Source of the DNA: an uncultured Porphyromonadaceae bacterium | GTDB lineage: Bacteria > Bacteroidota > Bacteroidia > Bacteroidales > Muribaculaceae | DNA: 64,000 nucleotides | Assembly (NCBI GenBank): GCA_947178215.1 | Contig: CAMWXJ010000012.1 | Span: forward strand, 26,134-90,133 | Direction: 5' to 3' | In this document: piece by piece, positions 28,510-38,546 of the stretch | Numbering within the stretch: position 1 is the first letter of the stretch | Layout: the number at the start of each line of letters is the position of its first letter | Notes under the pieces: generated by a model | Databases searched by the model: none | The model's input: only the letters and a program-made list of their open reading frames with translations | What the model was told of the DNA's origin: nothing | Made by a program: the position numbers and the translations under genes

Positions 28510-29307
28510 TCAAGACGCGGCTTTGTGCGAGCCGTCGTCGTCATCTTCGTCATCTGGGGCTTCGCCGTTGTGCTCGATAATACACTTCTCGATAGCCTTC
28601 ACAATGGAGGGATTGGCGGCGGTGCCTGCGAGGAAATCGAGGCGAAGCGAGGCGGCCTCAACGGCCTTGGCCGTGGCCTGGCCGAGACATCCTATCACAA
28701 TCTCTTTCTGGTCGAAGTCGGGGAAGTTTTTCAGCAGACTTTCGATTCCGGCGGGGCTGAAAAAGATAATCATGTCGTAGTCAAACGCTTCGTCGGGGCC
28801 GAAGTCGTTGCTGACGGTACGATACATCACAGCTTTGGTGTAGTTGACGCCGAGCTTGTCGAGAAGGTTGGCACCCTCGTCGCGGTGCACGTCGCTCACG
28901 GGGTAGAGGAACTTCTCCTTGCTGTGGCGGTTGAGAGCGGCTTGAAGCTGCGCGTCATCGAGCTTTCCGGTAGCGCCAAAGAATATCTTGCGTTTGCGAT
29001 ACACGATATATTTCTGCAAATAGTTGGCTATCTGTTCCGAAGTGCAGAAATATTTCATAGTATCAGGGATGGTGATACGCATTTCTTCGCAGATGCGGAA
29101 AAAGTGGTCTATTGCAGTCTTGGCGGTGAAGATGATGGCAGTAAACTCGGGGATGCTGATTTTCTGCTGACGAAATTCTTTGGCCGACAGACCCTCGACC
29201 TTAATGAACGGACGGAACACCATCTCCACGCCATAGCGCTCTGCTATTTCGAGGAAACGGTCGTCGGTCGGTTTTGGTTGTGAGATTAAAATTTTCTTGA
29301 TATTCAC
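28510..29307 (-). CDS. hemD: Uroporphyrinogen-III synthase family protein
   Basis: KKILISQPKPTDDRFLEIAERYGVEMVFRPFIKVEGL, AIIFTAKTAIDHFFRI, FFSPAGIESLLKNFP, IGCLGQATAKAVE. Confidence 0.88.
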   Translation of the reverse strand: MNIKKILISQPKPTDDRFLEIAERYGVEMVFRPFIKVEGLSAKEFRQQKISIPEFTAIIFTAKTAIDHFFRICEEMRITIPDTMKYFCTSEQIANYLQKYIVYRKRKIFFGATGKLDDAQLQAALNRHSKEKFLYPVSDVHRDEGANLLDKLGVNYTKAVMYRTVSNDFGPDEAFDYDMIIFFSPAGIESLLKNFPDFDQKEIVIGCLGQATAKAVEAASLRLDFLAGTAANPSIVKAIEKCIIEHNGEAPDDEDDDDGSHKAAS

Positions 29308-29371
29308 GTCAGAGGCTGATTTCGGAGTGTGAGGTGAAGTAGAGGAGAGTATGTGTTACGTGTATGTATGT

Positions 29372-30175
29372 CTATAATTTTGAGCTCATTTCTACGCTTA
29401 TACGCCATAAAAAAGCGAGGGGCGCGATTTCGAGCGTGCAAAGGTACAAAATAAAGTAGACAAGCGAGAATATATTAGTGTAAAAAAACCTAAATCCCTT
29501 ACAGATGAACATGAGCCGCGCCATTATATAGAGCCCTATGCCCGCTCTCACGGCCACGGCGGCTGCTCCCGGGTAGAAGAGCAGCATCAGCGCCGGGAGA
29601 GTGAGGAAGAGCCCGAGCAACGCCTGAGAGGCAAAGAGTCCGCGGAGCCACTGCGAGGTGTCGCCGGCGTGGGTCGAGAATGCGTAGCCGGTGACGAAGC
29701 AAGCGGCTGTCTGGAAGCACATCATGGCTACTGCTACGGCTGTGCCGGCCGCTATGCCGGTAAAGGGGGCCAGGGGGGCGCCGGTGGCAAAATAGAGCAG
29801 TATGCCCTCGCAGATGCAACACATCACGAGCAGCGCGCATGTGATGCGGCTCTCGTCTACGGTATGGTCGTCGAAAGTGTTGTTGCGGCGTCGCCCTGAG
29901 AGCAGAGCCGAGGCAAATGTTTTCAGATAGGTGGTGTGGCGGCTTACGCTCACGGCGAGCAACACGAACGAGCCTATGAGCATGGCGCTGACGCCGTCGT
30001 CGTAGCCCGGCAGCTTGGGGCGCCCTGCCGGCTCGATGCCGAGCACATATTCCACTACACCTGTATGTGCGCCTGCGCCCTCGGCACCCGCGTGGGGAGC
30101 CTCTTCCTCATGACACACTGCCGGCACGAAATGTCGTGCGGCTCCTGTGCTGTCGTTGAGTGCGAGTATCCTCAT
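29372..30175 (-). CDS. DUF4271 domain-containing membrane protein
   Basis: Multi-pass hydrophobic protein ending FYTNIFSLVYFILYLCTLEIAPLAFLW; conserved position next to hemD. Confidence 0.8.
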   Translation of the reverse strand: MRILALNDSTGAARHFVPAVCHEEEAPHAGAEGAGAHTGVVEYVLGIEPAGRPKLPGYDDGVSAMLIGSFVLLAVSVSRHTTYLKTFASALLSGRRRNNTFDDHTVDESRITCALLVMCCICEGILLYFATGAPLAPFTGIAAGTAVAVAMMCFQTAACFVTGYAFSTHAGDTSQWLRGLFASQALLGLFLTLPALMLLFYPGAAAVAVRAGIGLYIMARLMFICKGFRFFYTNIFSLVYFILYLCTLEIAPLAFLWRISVEMSSKL

Positions 30176-30200
30176 ATCGCTTGGGCTTGCTTCGGGGGGG

Positions 30201-30806
30201 TTAAAGGGCGTTGATTAGGGCTATGGCTTCGGACGGTGTGGCGACTACGCTGTAAAGCGGAGCGTCGCTCTCGCAACGGCGCATGAAGTGACGCTCTTCC
30301 GCGCGGTCGAGCATAGCGAGCAGCGGGTCATAGTAGGCGGCTGTGTTGAGTATTATCACGTTGCCGCGATACAGGCCGAGCTGACGCCATGTTATGATTT
30401 CCATAAGCTCCTCAAAGGTGCCTATACCTCCCGGCATGGCTACGACGTCGGAGGCGAGCGCAGCCATCATGGCTTTGCGGAGGTGCATTGTGTCGACAGT
30501 CACCATTTGTGTCAGCGCGGTGTGCTGCCACCCCTTTTCCACCATGAAGCGCGGCAACACGCCTATGGTGATGCCGCCGGCCTCAGATGCTCCCTCGATA
30601 GCGGCGCCCATGAGGCCTTGACGGCCGCCTCCGCTTACGAGCGGACGGCCGGCGCACGCCACAAGGCGTCCCAGCTCTCGGGCCGCCGATTTATATATGT
30701 CGTCGATGCCGGCCGACGAGGCTCCGTAGACCGTCACCGCACGGCCCCTTGCTTCGGCCGGCAGGTCGGCGGCAGATTCGGTGTCTGTTATGTCGGGAAA
30801 GGTCAT
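30201..30806 (-). CDS. TIGR00730/LOG family Rossmann-fold protein
   Basis: VTVYGASSAGIDDIY, LVSGGGRQGLMGAAIEGASEAGGITIGVLP, MVTVDTMHLRKAMM, VAMPGGIGTFEELMEIITWRQLG. Confidence 0.92.
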   Translation of the reverse strand: MTFPDITDTESAADLPAEARGRAVTVYGASSAGIDDIYKSAARELGRLVACAGRPLVSGGGRQGLMGAAIEGASEAGGITIGVLPRFMVEKGWQHTALTQMVTVDTMHLRKAMMAALASDVVAMPGGIGTFEELMEIITWRQLGLYRGNVIILNTAAYYDPLLAMLDRAEERHFMRRCESDAPLYSVVATPSEAIALINAL

Positions 30807-31297
30807 TTGTCGTTGGGTTTGAGGGCGGAGTGAGGTTTGACGGTGGTTACTTCGATGCGGCAACGAGGCCCTTTGACCACCACAAGCGACGATATGGCGT
30901 TGGCGGGTATGTCGGTAAATGCGGTGCGGTCAACTATCGTTCCGTCAACTATGTAGTCGACGTCGTCGGGGAGCGAGTCGGGTTCGAGCGGCTGGATGGC
31001 GGCGCGTCGTGTCACCACCTCAATGAGGTTGGCGGGCTCGGGGGTGACGATGAGCGAACGAATGTCCTTTCGGTCGAGCTTGAAGAACTGCTCGCGTGTC
31101 ACGGTGTCGCCGTCGATCATGAATGTCATTTCGGCAAGCTCGAGGCTGTCGCCCGGAAATACCATCATGGCGCCGCGCTCCGACGAGAACAGAGGCCTCT
31201 GTGGAAGCGCGAGGATAAGAGTGGCTCCGGCAGCTATAGCGGCGATGCATGTCGCTGCCACGCGGCGTGATTTGTCGGTTTTGGTTAGGTTTGTCAT
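30803..31297 (-). CDS. Hypothetical protein with N-terminal TM segment
   Basis: Open frame with TM segment CIAAIAAGATLILAL; overlaps downstream gene. Confidence 0.5.
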   Translation of the reverse strand: MTNLTKTDKSRRVAATCIAAIAAGATLILALPQRPLFSSERGAMMVFPGDSLELAEMTFMIDGDTVTREQFFKLDRKDIRSLIVTPEPANLIEVVTRRAAIQPLEPDSLPDDVDYIVDGTIVDRTAFTDIPANAISSLVVVKGPRCRIEVTTVKPHSALKPNDK

Positions 31298-31338
31298 AAT
31301 GATATTTCAACGATTGCCGGCTCCGGGTAGTTCAGGAA

Positions 31339-32370
31339 TTAATCAAGGAAACCGTCGATGAAGCGCCTGGCTTCGGCGGCAGAGCGTGTGCGCAGACGCA
31401 TGGTGCCGGTGGAGTCCGACACAATGAAATAGGGACGGGCCGGTATGGCATAGCTTTTCCACTGTCGGTCGGCAATGGTGTAGGGGGTCCAGGTGCGGTG
31501 CCACTTTGCGGTGGAGTCGCGGCGCACTCCCACGGCCCAGGTAAGCGAGTCGGGTGCGCCTGAAAGCTCTATGGCTTGCAGGCGGCTGTCGGGCCAACGC
31601 TCCGTGAGCTCGCGTAGAATTATCTCTGCCGAATCGGAGCCGATAGTGCGCGATGTGCCGAAAGCGAGCAGGGTGAGCGACGCCTTGCGGGGGTTGAGGC
31701 GCACCGAGTGGTCGCGGTCGGTGCCGGGTAGTGTGCGTGAGGTGATATTGGCTGTGGCGTCGACGGCGAGCTGCATGGCGAGCAGGGTAGGGTAGGTGCC
31801 GAGTATGGCGCGTGAGCGTGCTTTGGCGGTAAGGAGGCGCAGCAGCGAGTCGGCCTGCTCCTCATGGCCCGGCGTGCGGAACACCGATGTGAGCAGGGCG
31901 GTGGAGGCGGGACTGTCGGGATTTTCGGCTATGAATTTCGCCACGGCGGCATTGATGGCGCGGATGTCGCCCGTCACGAGCGGCCCTGCGTTGTCGGCCA
32001 TGAATCCGCTGAGCTTCTCAGTGGGCTTGTTGCCCTTGGCGCGGCTGTTGACAGGCTCGGCGGTGTCGAGTGTAAGTGAAATCTCGTCGCCATTGGAGGC
32101 GATGGCCTGAGTGAGCTGCCGGTTGTCGGCGTCGGTAAAGGTGAGCAGGGCGGGCGACATGGAGCGGCCGCGCAGATTAAACTCGCCCTTCAACGTGCTG
32201 ACCTCCTCGCGGCGCATGGCGGAGCCGTCGAAATAGGTCATGTAGAGGGTAAGGTCATCGCCATTCTCCGTCTTGCCTTTGACCTTGAAGTCGGTGGGCT
32301 TCGAGCAGCCCGCAAGCAGTATGGCGATAAGCATCAGGCAGCCCGTGATTGTCGCATATTTCATATTCAC
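31339..32370 (-). CDS. DUF4369-like lipoprotein
   Basis: Lipobox ATITGCLMLIAILLAGCS; DFKVKGKTENGDDLTLYMTYFDGSAMRREEVSTLKGEFNLRG. Confidence 0.65.
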   Translation of the reverse strand: MNMKYATITGCLMLIAILLAGCSKPTDFKVKGKTENGDDLTLYMTYFDGSAMRREEVSTLKGEFNLRGRSMSPALLTFTDADNRQLTQAIASNGDEISLTLDTAEPVNSRAKGNKPTEKLSGFMADNAGPLVTGDIRAINAAVAKFIAENPDSPASTALLTSVFRTPGHEEQADSLLRLLTAKARSRAILGTYPTLLAMQLAVDATANITSRTLPGTDRDHSVRLNPRKASLTLLAFGTSRTIGSDSAEIILRELTERWPDSRLQAIELSGAPDSLTWAVGVRRDSTAKWHRTWTPYTIADRQWKSYAIPARPYFIVSDSTGTMRLRTRSAAEARRFIDGFLD

Positions 32371-32461
32371 TCGCCAAAATTACTCCATTTTTGTCAGCTG
32401 TCAAAGAAAAAACCGTCACTTGCCCCTCTCTCTCACCTTAATTATCTATCTTTGCAGTGTA

Positions 32462-33304
32462 ATGAGCCATCTGAAGCTGCTTTTCATCACACTGCTGGCG
32501 GTTATCGCCATGCCTCATATCACACACGCCCAGATAGTGCGTGGCGATGTCGCCGTAAGTTCCGACAGCATCCGTCGGGCTTTCGACGACGGCCCTTATT
32601 TCGGTCTCTACAAAGACAACTATTTCATCTTCGGCACGTCGGTAGGGCCCAAGCCCACGGTCTACAACACCAATATCAAGTTTCAGATTTCAGTAGCCCA
32701 GCGTCTTACCAAGTCGACGTTGCCGCTAGGCACTTACCTTTATCTCTTCTATTCGCAGAAGTGTTTCTGGAACGTGCTGGAAGAATCGTTTCCGATGACC
32801 GATCTCAACTTCAATCCGGGCATCGGCCTCACCAAGCCGCTGTTTGTCAAAAACCGCTTTGTGGGCAAACTGAGCCTCATAGCCGAGCATGAGAGCAACG
32901 GCCGCGACGGCGTCGAAAGCCGCTCGTGGAACCGCATCTCCCTCTCCGGCTCCATAATGATTGACCCCCGCTTCATAGTCCACGGCAAGTTCTGGATTCC
33001 TATTGTTGACGGCGAGAACAACCGCGACATCCTCAATTACAGCGGCATCTATCAGGTGGGCACGTCGTTGCAGAGCTCCGACAACCGTTTAGGCATGAGC
33101 GTGATTCTCACAAAGCGCCGTGGTTGGAATCTCAATTACAACACCGTGGTGGAATTGTCGTACCGCCTGTTCAAGCGCGACAATCAAAGCATCTTCCTGC
33201 AATACTACAACGGTTACGGGGAGGGCCTGCTGGCCTACAAGGAGTTCCACTCTCAACTGAGAATAGGCATAGTCATAAAGCCATCGCTCTTCTCGGAATA
33301 CTGA
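32462..33304 (+). CDS. pldA: Phospholipase A (PldA-like outer-membrane phospholipase)
   Basis: Signal MSHLKLLFITLLAVIAMPHITHA; active-site-like LIAEHESNGRDGVESRSWNRISLSG; YLFYSQKCFWNV. ATG 7 nt after TATCTTTG. Confidence 0.85.
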   Translation: MSHLKLLFITLLAVIAMPHITHAQIVRGDVAVSSDSIRRAFDDGPYFGLYKDNYFIFGTSVGPKPTVYNTNIKFQISVAQRLTKSTLPLGTYLYLFYSQKCFWNVLEESFPMTDLNFNPGIGLTKPLFVKNRFVGKLSLIAEHESNGRDGVESRSWNRISLSGSIMIDPRFIVHGKFWIPIVDGENNRDILNYSGIYQVGTSLQSSDNRLGMSVILTKRRGWNLNYNTVVELSYRLFKRDNQSIFLQYYNGYGEGLLAYKEFHSQLRIGIVIKPSLFSEY

Positions 33305-33499
33305 TTTTTTGTGCCGGAAGTGAAACATATCACGAATTTTTCTTAACTTTACCGCAATTTACTATAAAGGGTGGATATAGGGCATGCCGGCGGCGAACTT
33401 TCGACCCGCCCGTATGTTAGACTAATGAAGCGGCTCCCCTCCGTGGGTGCCGACTTCGCTATCCTTCTTCTTGTTCACCCTTTTCAACTATAAATCATT

Positions 33500-33748
33500 A
33501 TGGGAAGCATCCGTAAACAGACCGGCACCCCGCAGACAATGCGCAATATATTCGGCATCATCATGATTATCGTGTATATCGGCATGGGCATCCTTTGCTT
33601 CTGCGGTGTATTCGACTGGCTCACCGGTAGCTGGGCATGGCTCCGCTGGGTGGCCGGCGCACTCTTTGTGGTCTACGGCATCTGGCGCGCCTACCGTCAG
33701 TTTGCCGGCATTGACGACCCCGACGCCTCGTCGGACAGCGATGACTGA
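33500..33748 (+). CDS. Small conserved membrane protein
   Basis: Two TM segments (IFGIIMIIVYIGMGILCFCGVF; WLRWVAGALFVVYGIW); tightly upstream of PstS-like gene. Confidence 0.55.
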   Translation: MGSIRKQTGTPQTMRNIFGIIMIIVYIGMGILCFCGVFDWLTGSWAWLRWVAGALFVVYGIWRAYRQFAGIDDPDASSDSDD

Positions 33749-33783
33749 CAATCTATTCCTCCACTCACCCTCAGCCGAGCTAC

Positions 33784-34782
33784 ATGAACATTACTCATCT
33801 CAATCCTCTTCGCATTGCAGCCATAGCCGCCATAGCGGTTATGGCCGTTGCGGTGTCATCGTGTGACAAGAAGCCTAAATCGACAGCTTCGAGCGGAATA
33901 GCCACCATAGCCTGCGATGCCTCTTTCGAGAACATCATACAGCAGGAGATAGACGTATTCGAGTTCAATTACAAGCAGGCCTCGATAATACCTTATTATA
34001 TCGACGAGCGCGCCTGCATCGACTCGCTGCTTGACCTCGGCACCAAACTCGCCGTGACCACCCGTCCGCTCACCGACAAGGAGGAGGCATATCTCAAAAG
34101 CAAGGACCGCCAGGTTCGCCAGAGCCGCATCGCTGTCGATGCCCTCGCCCTTATAGTCAATCCCGCCAACAATATAGAGCAGCTTTCCACCGCCGAGCTT
34201 GCCGAGATACTCTCGGGCAAGGAGCAGGAATGGAACAACGTGTGGCCCAACGACGGCCTCGGCCGCATAGAGGTGGTGTTTGACCACCAGGGCTCATCGA
34301 CAGTGCAGTATATGCGCGACTCGCTTCTCGCCGGCGGACAGCTCGGTGACAATGTGTTTGCCCAGAAGTCGCCCGAAGAGGTGTTCAAGGCTGTGGCTTC
34401 CAATAAGAACGCTATCGGCGTGATAGGCGTGAGCTGGATTTCGACCGACATGGCCACCGCCAACATGACCACCGAAGAGCGCGTCAAGGCCCTCAACGAC
34501 ACCACCGGCTCTGCCCCCGACCAGCAGTTCCGCCAGGAAGTCAAGGTGCTCAAAGTGTCGCGCCCCGACGAGGTGACGGCCTTTGCCCCCTACCAGTATT
34601 ATATTTACAGCGGACAATACCCCCTCATACGCTCAATTTATCTGATATGCACCGGAGCCGGCGGCACCATAAGCCACGGTTTCTACTCCTACGTGACCGG
34701 CTTCCAGGGTCAGAAGCTCATCCAGAGCACCGGAGTGCTGCCCAACATGATATATACACAGCGTGTGGAGGTACACCGTTAA
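33784..34782 (+). CDS. PstS-like phosphate-binding/substrate-binding lipoprotein
   Basis: IAVIAVSSCDKK-type lipobox; YYIDERACIDSLLDLGTKLAVTTRPLTDKE, VDALALIVNPANNIEQLSTAELAEILSGKEQEWNNV, HQGSSTVQYMRDSLL. Confidence 0.8.
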   Translation: MNITHLNPLRIAAIAAIAVMAVAVSSCDKKPKSTASSGIATIACDASFENIIQQEIDVFEFNYKQASIIPYYIDERACIDSLLDLGTKLAVTTRPLTDKEEAYLKSKDRQVRQSRIAVDALALIVNPANNIEQLSTAELAEILSGKEQEWNNVWPNDGLGRIEVVFDHQGSSTVQYMRDSLLAGGQLGDNVFAQKSPEEVFKAVASNKNAIGVIGVSWISTDMATANMTTEERVKALNDTTGSAPDQQFRQEVKVLKVSRPDEVTAFAPYQYYIYSGQYPLIRSIYLICTGAGGTISHGFYSYVTGFQGQKLIQSTGVLPNMIYTQRVEVHR

Positions 34783-34874
34783 ACTCATTTAATGGCTGCG
34801 CGCCCAGGCAATAAAGGCCGTGGCCTCAACGTTGCAATAAAAAAAAATAATAAAATAAGCCTCATTAACACAAG

Positions 34875-36503
34875 ATGAAACTGAAATCGTTTGTCTCACT
34901 TGCCGCTGCCCTTATCCTCGGCGGCTTCGGTGCAATCAACGCACAGGGCTATCAGGACGGCGTCGATAACTACAACGCCGGCCGTGAAGATGTAGCCAAG
35001 ACCATTCTGACCAATACCCTCAACGACGCCTCTACCGACAAGGCCGTGAGCTACTACTATCTCGGTCAGATTGCTTTCAACGAAAAGAACGTAGCAGAAG
35101 CCGAGAAGCTCTTCAACCAAGGCGTGCAGGCCAACGGTGCATATGCTCCCAACCTCATCGGTCTCGGTCAGATAGCTCTCGCCAAGAACGACAAGAAGGG
35201 CGCCGAAGACTACTTCAAGCAGGCTTCATCACTCAACAAAAAGGACGCCGCCATTACCGCTAACATCGCACGCGCTTACTGGATGGTCGACCCCGCCGTA
35301 TATCAGAAAGACATCGAAAAGAATATCGCCAAGGCTCTCAAAGACTCCAAGAATCAGGAATCGGCAGTGTATGTGCTTCAAGGCGACATGGCTGCCGACA
35401 ATGACCCCGGCGAAGCCGCTTCGCTTTACGAGATGGCTATCTCGATGGACGAAGGCCGCAACCGTGTGAACCGCGAGGCTTACGTGAAGTATGCCCAGAC
35501 CTACTTCCGCGTCAATCCCTCGTTTGCAATCAAGAAGCTCGAAGAGCTCAACGAGAAGGAGCCCAACTCGGCCCTCGCTCAGCGCGAACTTGCTGAGAAG
35601 TACTACGACAACAACCAGTACGGCAGCGCTTATCTCCAGTACAAGAAGTACATGGCCAACCCCAACCACTTCCAGAACGACGAACAGCGCTATGCCGGAC
35701 TCGCCTTCTCGGCCAAGGAGTATCAGGAGAGTCTTGACATCGCCAACAAGGTGCTCGCCAAGGACCCCGAGAATCCCTTCATGTATCGCGTGCTGATGCT
35801 CAACAACAACGCCCTCAAAAACTATGCAGCAGCCGAAGAAGCCGGCCGCAAGCTCTTCTCGATTCCCGGCGCCAACCTCATCCCCAACGACTACACCCTC
35901 TACGCCGACGCTCTCGCCGACCAGGCCAAGTATCCCGAAGCAATCGAAATCTACCAGAAGGCCATTGCCGCCAATCCCGAAAACGGCGAGCTCGTGAAGA
36001 GCCTCTCGGCCGTGTATGACCGTGCCGGTGAAGGCGCCCTCGCCGTAGAGACCATGAAGAAGTATCTCGATGCCGGCAACGGCTCGACCACCGACCTCGT
36101 GAACATGGCCCGTCGCTATGACAACTACGCCCGTCAGCTCCCCGAAGGCACTCCTGAGCGTCAGGAGGCAGCCAACGAAGGTCTCAAATATATCAACCAG
36201 TCGATTGAGCGTGTGCCCGACAACGCCACCATATACCGCATCAAGGCTCAGCTCCTCCTCTCGGCCAACGACAACAAGCCGAGCGAAGATATGGTGACTG
36301 CCTACCGCACCATGCTCGACCTCCTCGACGCCGACCCCGCCAACAAGGAGAAAGCCGCAAGCTCATACCTCGGCGCTTACTATCTCATGGGTGCCTACTA
36401 CCTCCAGAACGGCGACAAGGACAAGGCCCGTGAGTACTACACCAAGTATCTCGAATACCGTCCCGACGACGCTCAGGTACGCAGCATGCTCGAAAAGCTC
36501 TAA
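34875..36503 (+). CDS. Tetratricopeptide repeat protein
   Basis: Signal peptide plus repeated TPR-like units (AEKLFNQGVQANGAYAPNLIGLGQIALAKNDKKGAEDYFKQA...). Confidence 0.88.
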   Translation: MKLKSFVSLAAALILGGFGAINAQGYQDGVDNYNAGREDVAKTILTNTLNDASTDKAVSYYYLGQIAFNEKNVAEAEKLFNQGVQANGAYAPNLIGLGQIALAKNDKKGAEDYFKQASSLNKKDAAITANIARAYWMVDPAVYQKDIEKNIAKALKDSKNQESAVYVLQGDMAADNDPGEAASLYEMAISMDEGRNRVNREAYVKYAQTYFRVNPSFAIKKLEELNEKEPNSALAQRELAEKYYDNNQYGSAYLQYKKYMANPNHFQNDEQRYAGLAFSAKEYQESLDIANKVLAKDPENPFMYRVLMLNNNALKNYAAAEEAGRKLFSIPGANLIPNDYTLYADALADQAKYPEAIEIYQKAIAANPENGELVKSLSAVYDRAGEGALAVETMKKYLDAGNGSTTDLVNMARRYDNYARQLPEGTPERQEAANEGLKYINQSIERVPDNATIYRIKAQLLLSANDNKPSEDMVTAYRTMLDLLDADPANKEKAASSYLGAYYLMGAYYLQNGDKDKAREYYTKYLEYRPDDAQVRSMLEKL

Positions 36504-36528
36504 TAACAGATTATTCAACGAAAGGCTC

Positions 36529-36566
36529 AAAGGCCCTTGTTCCGGTCGACCGGGACAAGGGCCTTT
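36529..36566 (+). terminator. Rho-independent terminator
   Basis: AAAGGCCCTTGTTCCGGT (36529-36546) / ACCGGGACAAGGGCCTTT (36549-36566), 18-bp stem with one G-T pair. Confidence 0.85.
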
Positions 36567-36641
36567 ATAAATAGTGAGACTTGCAAATCTTGGCGGCATA
36601 CGCTCGCTATGTCGTGGAAAACCGCTATCTTTGCATTTACG

Positions 36642-37346
36642 ATGATTACTGCGACCGACATAACGAAGCGTTTCGGCAGCCTTACGGTGCTACGCGGCAT
36701 CTCGCTCGGTATACGCCGCGGCGAAGTCATGGCTATCACCGGACCGAGCGGAGCTGGCAAGACCACGCTGCTCCAGATTCTCGGTACGCTCGACCGTCCC
36801 GACGGCGGCAGGGTGGAGTATGGCGACACCGACGTGTTCCGCCTCAACGACACCCGCCTCGCGCGTTTCCGCAACGCCAACATAGGCTTCGTGTTTCAGT
36901 TTCATCAGCTGCTCCCCGAGTTTACAATGCTCGAAAATGTGGCTATGCCGGCGCTGATTGCCGGAAAGTCGCGCTCCGAGGCCTTTGCCCGCGCCCGCGA
37001 GCTTACGGCCTATCTCGGACTGTCTGACCGCGAGAACCACCGTCCGGCCGAGTTGTCGGGTGGTGAGCGACAGCGTGCTGCTGTGGCGCGTGCCCTTGTC
37101 AACAACCCCGCCGTGGTGCTTGCCGACGAGCCGTCGGGCTCGCTCGACTCGGCTAACCGCGCCGAGCTCCAACGGCTGTTTTTTGACCTGAGGCGCGACA
37201 TGGGGCAGACATTCGTAATCGTGACCCACGACAGCGAACTCGCCCGACAGTGCGATCGCATGGTGAGCATGGCCGACGGCCGCATCACCTCCATTACCGA
37301 CAATATCGTCGACAACCAGCTTAACACCAATCCTTTATCTATCTAA
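36642..37346 (+). CDS. ABC transporter ATP-binding protein, LolD/MacB-type
   Basis: [80 protein letters not shown]. Confidence 0.92.
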   Translation: MITATDITKRFGSLTVLRGISLGIRRGEVMAITGPSGAGKTTLLQILGTLDRPDGGRVEYGDTDVFRLNDTRLARFRNANIGFVFQFHQLLPEFTMLENVAMPALIAGKSRSEAFARARELTAYLGLSDRENHRPAELSGGERQRAAVARALVNNPAVVLADEPSGSLDSANRAELQRLFFDLRRDMGQTFVIVTHDSELARQCDRMVSMADGRITSITDNIVDNQLNTNPLSI

Positions 37347-37349
37347 ACA

Positions 37350-38081
37350 ATGACCAATCATCTCATGCACGCTTTCCGCATCGTGCGCAGCGCCGTTGTT
37401 GCGCTCGCTGTTGCCATACCGGCACTGGCGATTCTCACGTCGTGCGACGACACCGAGTACGAGAGCGTGTCGCTCCCGGCTTACAGCATCATAGCCACTC
37501 TCGACAGCAACCGCCAGGGAGCCGGCTCGGTGTTCACCTACCGTACAGGCGAGACGACTCCGCTCGTCACCGTCACCTCCAAGATTATGCTCGACACCGC
37601 CTATCATGTGTCGGTGGGCGACCGCCTCGTGATATATTTCAACACCGAGGATAACCGCAGCATAGAGCAGAGCGGCCCAATCGACCTCCGCATGATAACC
37701 CGTGTGTACAACGACACCATACGCCCCGCCACATCCACCATAATATCCTCATGGAAATCGGCCCCTGTGTCGGGTACGCAGGTATGTCGCCGCGGCAACT
37801 ATATCGACGTATGGGCCTATCTGCCCCTGATGCAACAGCAGCAGTACCTCCGCCTTTATGTCGATGAGAACTCCATAGCGGGAGGCAAGGCCGACATGTA
37901 CCTCACCCTCGACAATCCCAACCTCGCCCCCGGGCAGAGCGCATTGTTCTACTCGTCGTTCCACATCGAGGAGTTTCTGCGTGCCCACCCCGACGTAAAC
38001 TCTTTCCACATCAGTGTGGCGGGAGCGCAGTCGGTCAACCCGGTGGTGGAGCTCAACGGTATATCCCTCCTCCCCGACTGA
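37350..38081 (+). CDS. NigD-like/hypothetical lipoprotein
   Basis: Lipobox AVAIPALAILTSCDD. Confidence 0.55.
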   Translation: MTNHLMHAFRIVRSAVVALAVAIPALAILTSCDDTEYESVSLPAYSIIATLDSNRQGAGSVFTYRTGETTPLVTVTSKIMLDTAYHVSVGDRLVIYFNTEDNRSIEQSGPIDLRMITRVYNDTIRPATSTIISSWKSAPVSGTQVCRRGNYIDVWAYLPLMQQQQYLRLYVDENSIAGGKADMYLTLDNPNLAPGQSALFYSSFHIEEFLRAHPDVNSFHISVAGAQSVNPVVELNGISLLPD

Positions 38082-38140
38082 CCCCAAGCAACAACACACA
38101 TAAACAGAATATAAAACACTAAATCAAAACCCCGTCCATC

Positions 38141-38467
38141 ATGGAAAATAACAACAAGCAGCAGGAGCTCAAGATAGAAGTGACCCCTGAAATTGCTCAG
38201 GGCAACTACGCCAACCTCGCAGTGATTTCACACACTCCCAACGAAGTGTTCATCGACTTCATCGCCATGGTTCCCAACATGCAGCAGGCCCGCGTACAGA
38301 GCCGCATCATCATGACTCCCGAAAATGCCAAGAACCTCCTCTTTGCCCTTGGCGACAACATCAAGAAATATGAGGCCGCCTTTGGCGAAATCAAGCCCCG
38401 CACTCCCAAGGCTCCCGCCAATCCCGGCGAGATACGCAATCCCTTCATGACCGGCGGCAAGGCTTGA
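38141..38467 (+). CDS. DUF3467 domain-containing protein
   Basis: [71 protein letters not shown]. Confidence 0.9.
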   Translation: MENNNKQQELKIEVTPEIAQGNYANLAVISHTPNEVFIDFIAMVPNMQQARVQSRIIMTPENAKNLLFALGDNIKKYEAAFGEIKPRTPKAPANPGEIRNPFMTGGKA

Positions 38468-38546
38468 ACACGGCCCTGCCCCCGCTCTCTCCTCACCCCT
38501 TTCTCTTTCCTCACCCACCTCATCCAACCACAACCATATATCGGCC

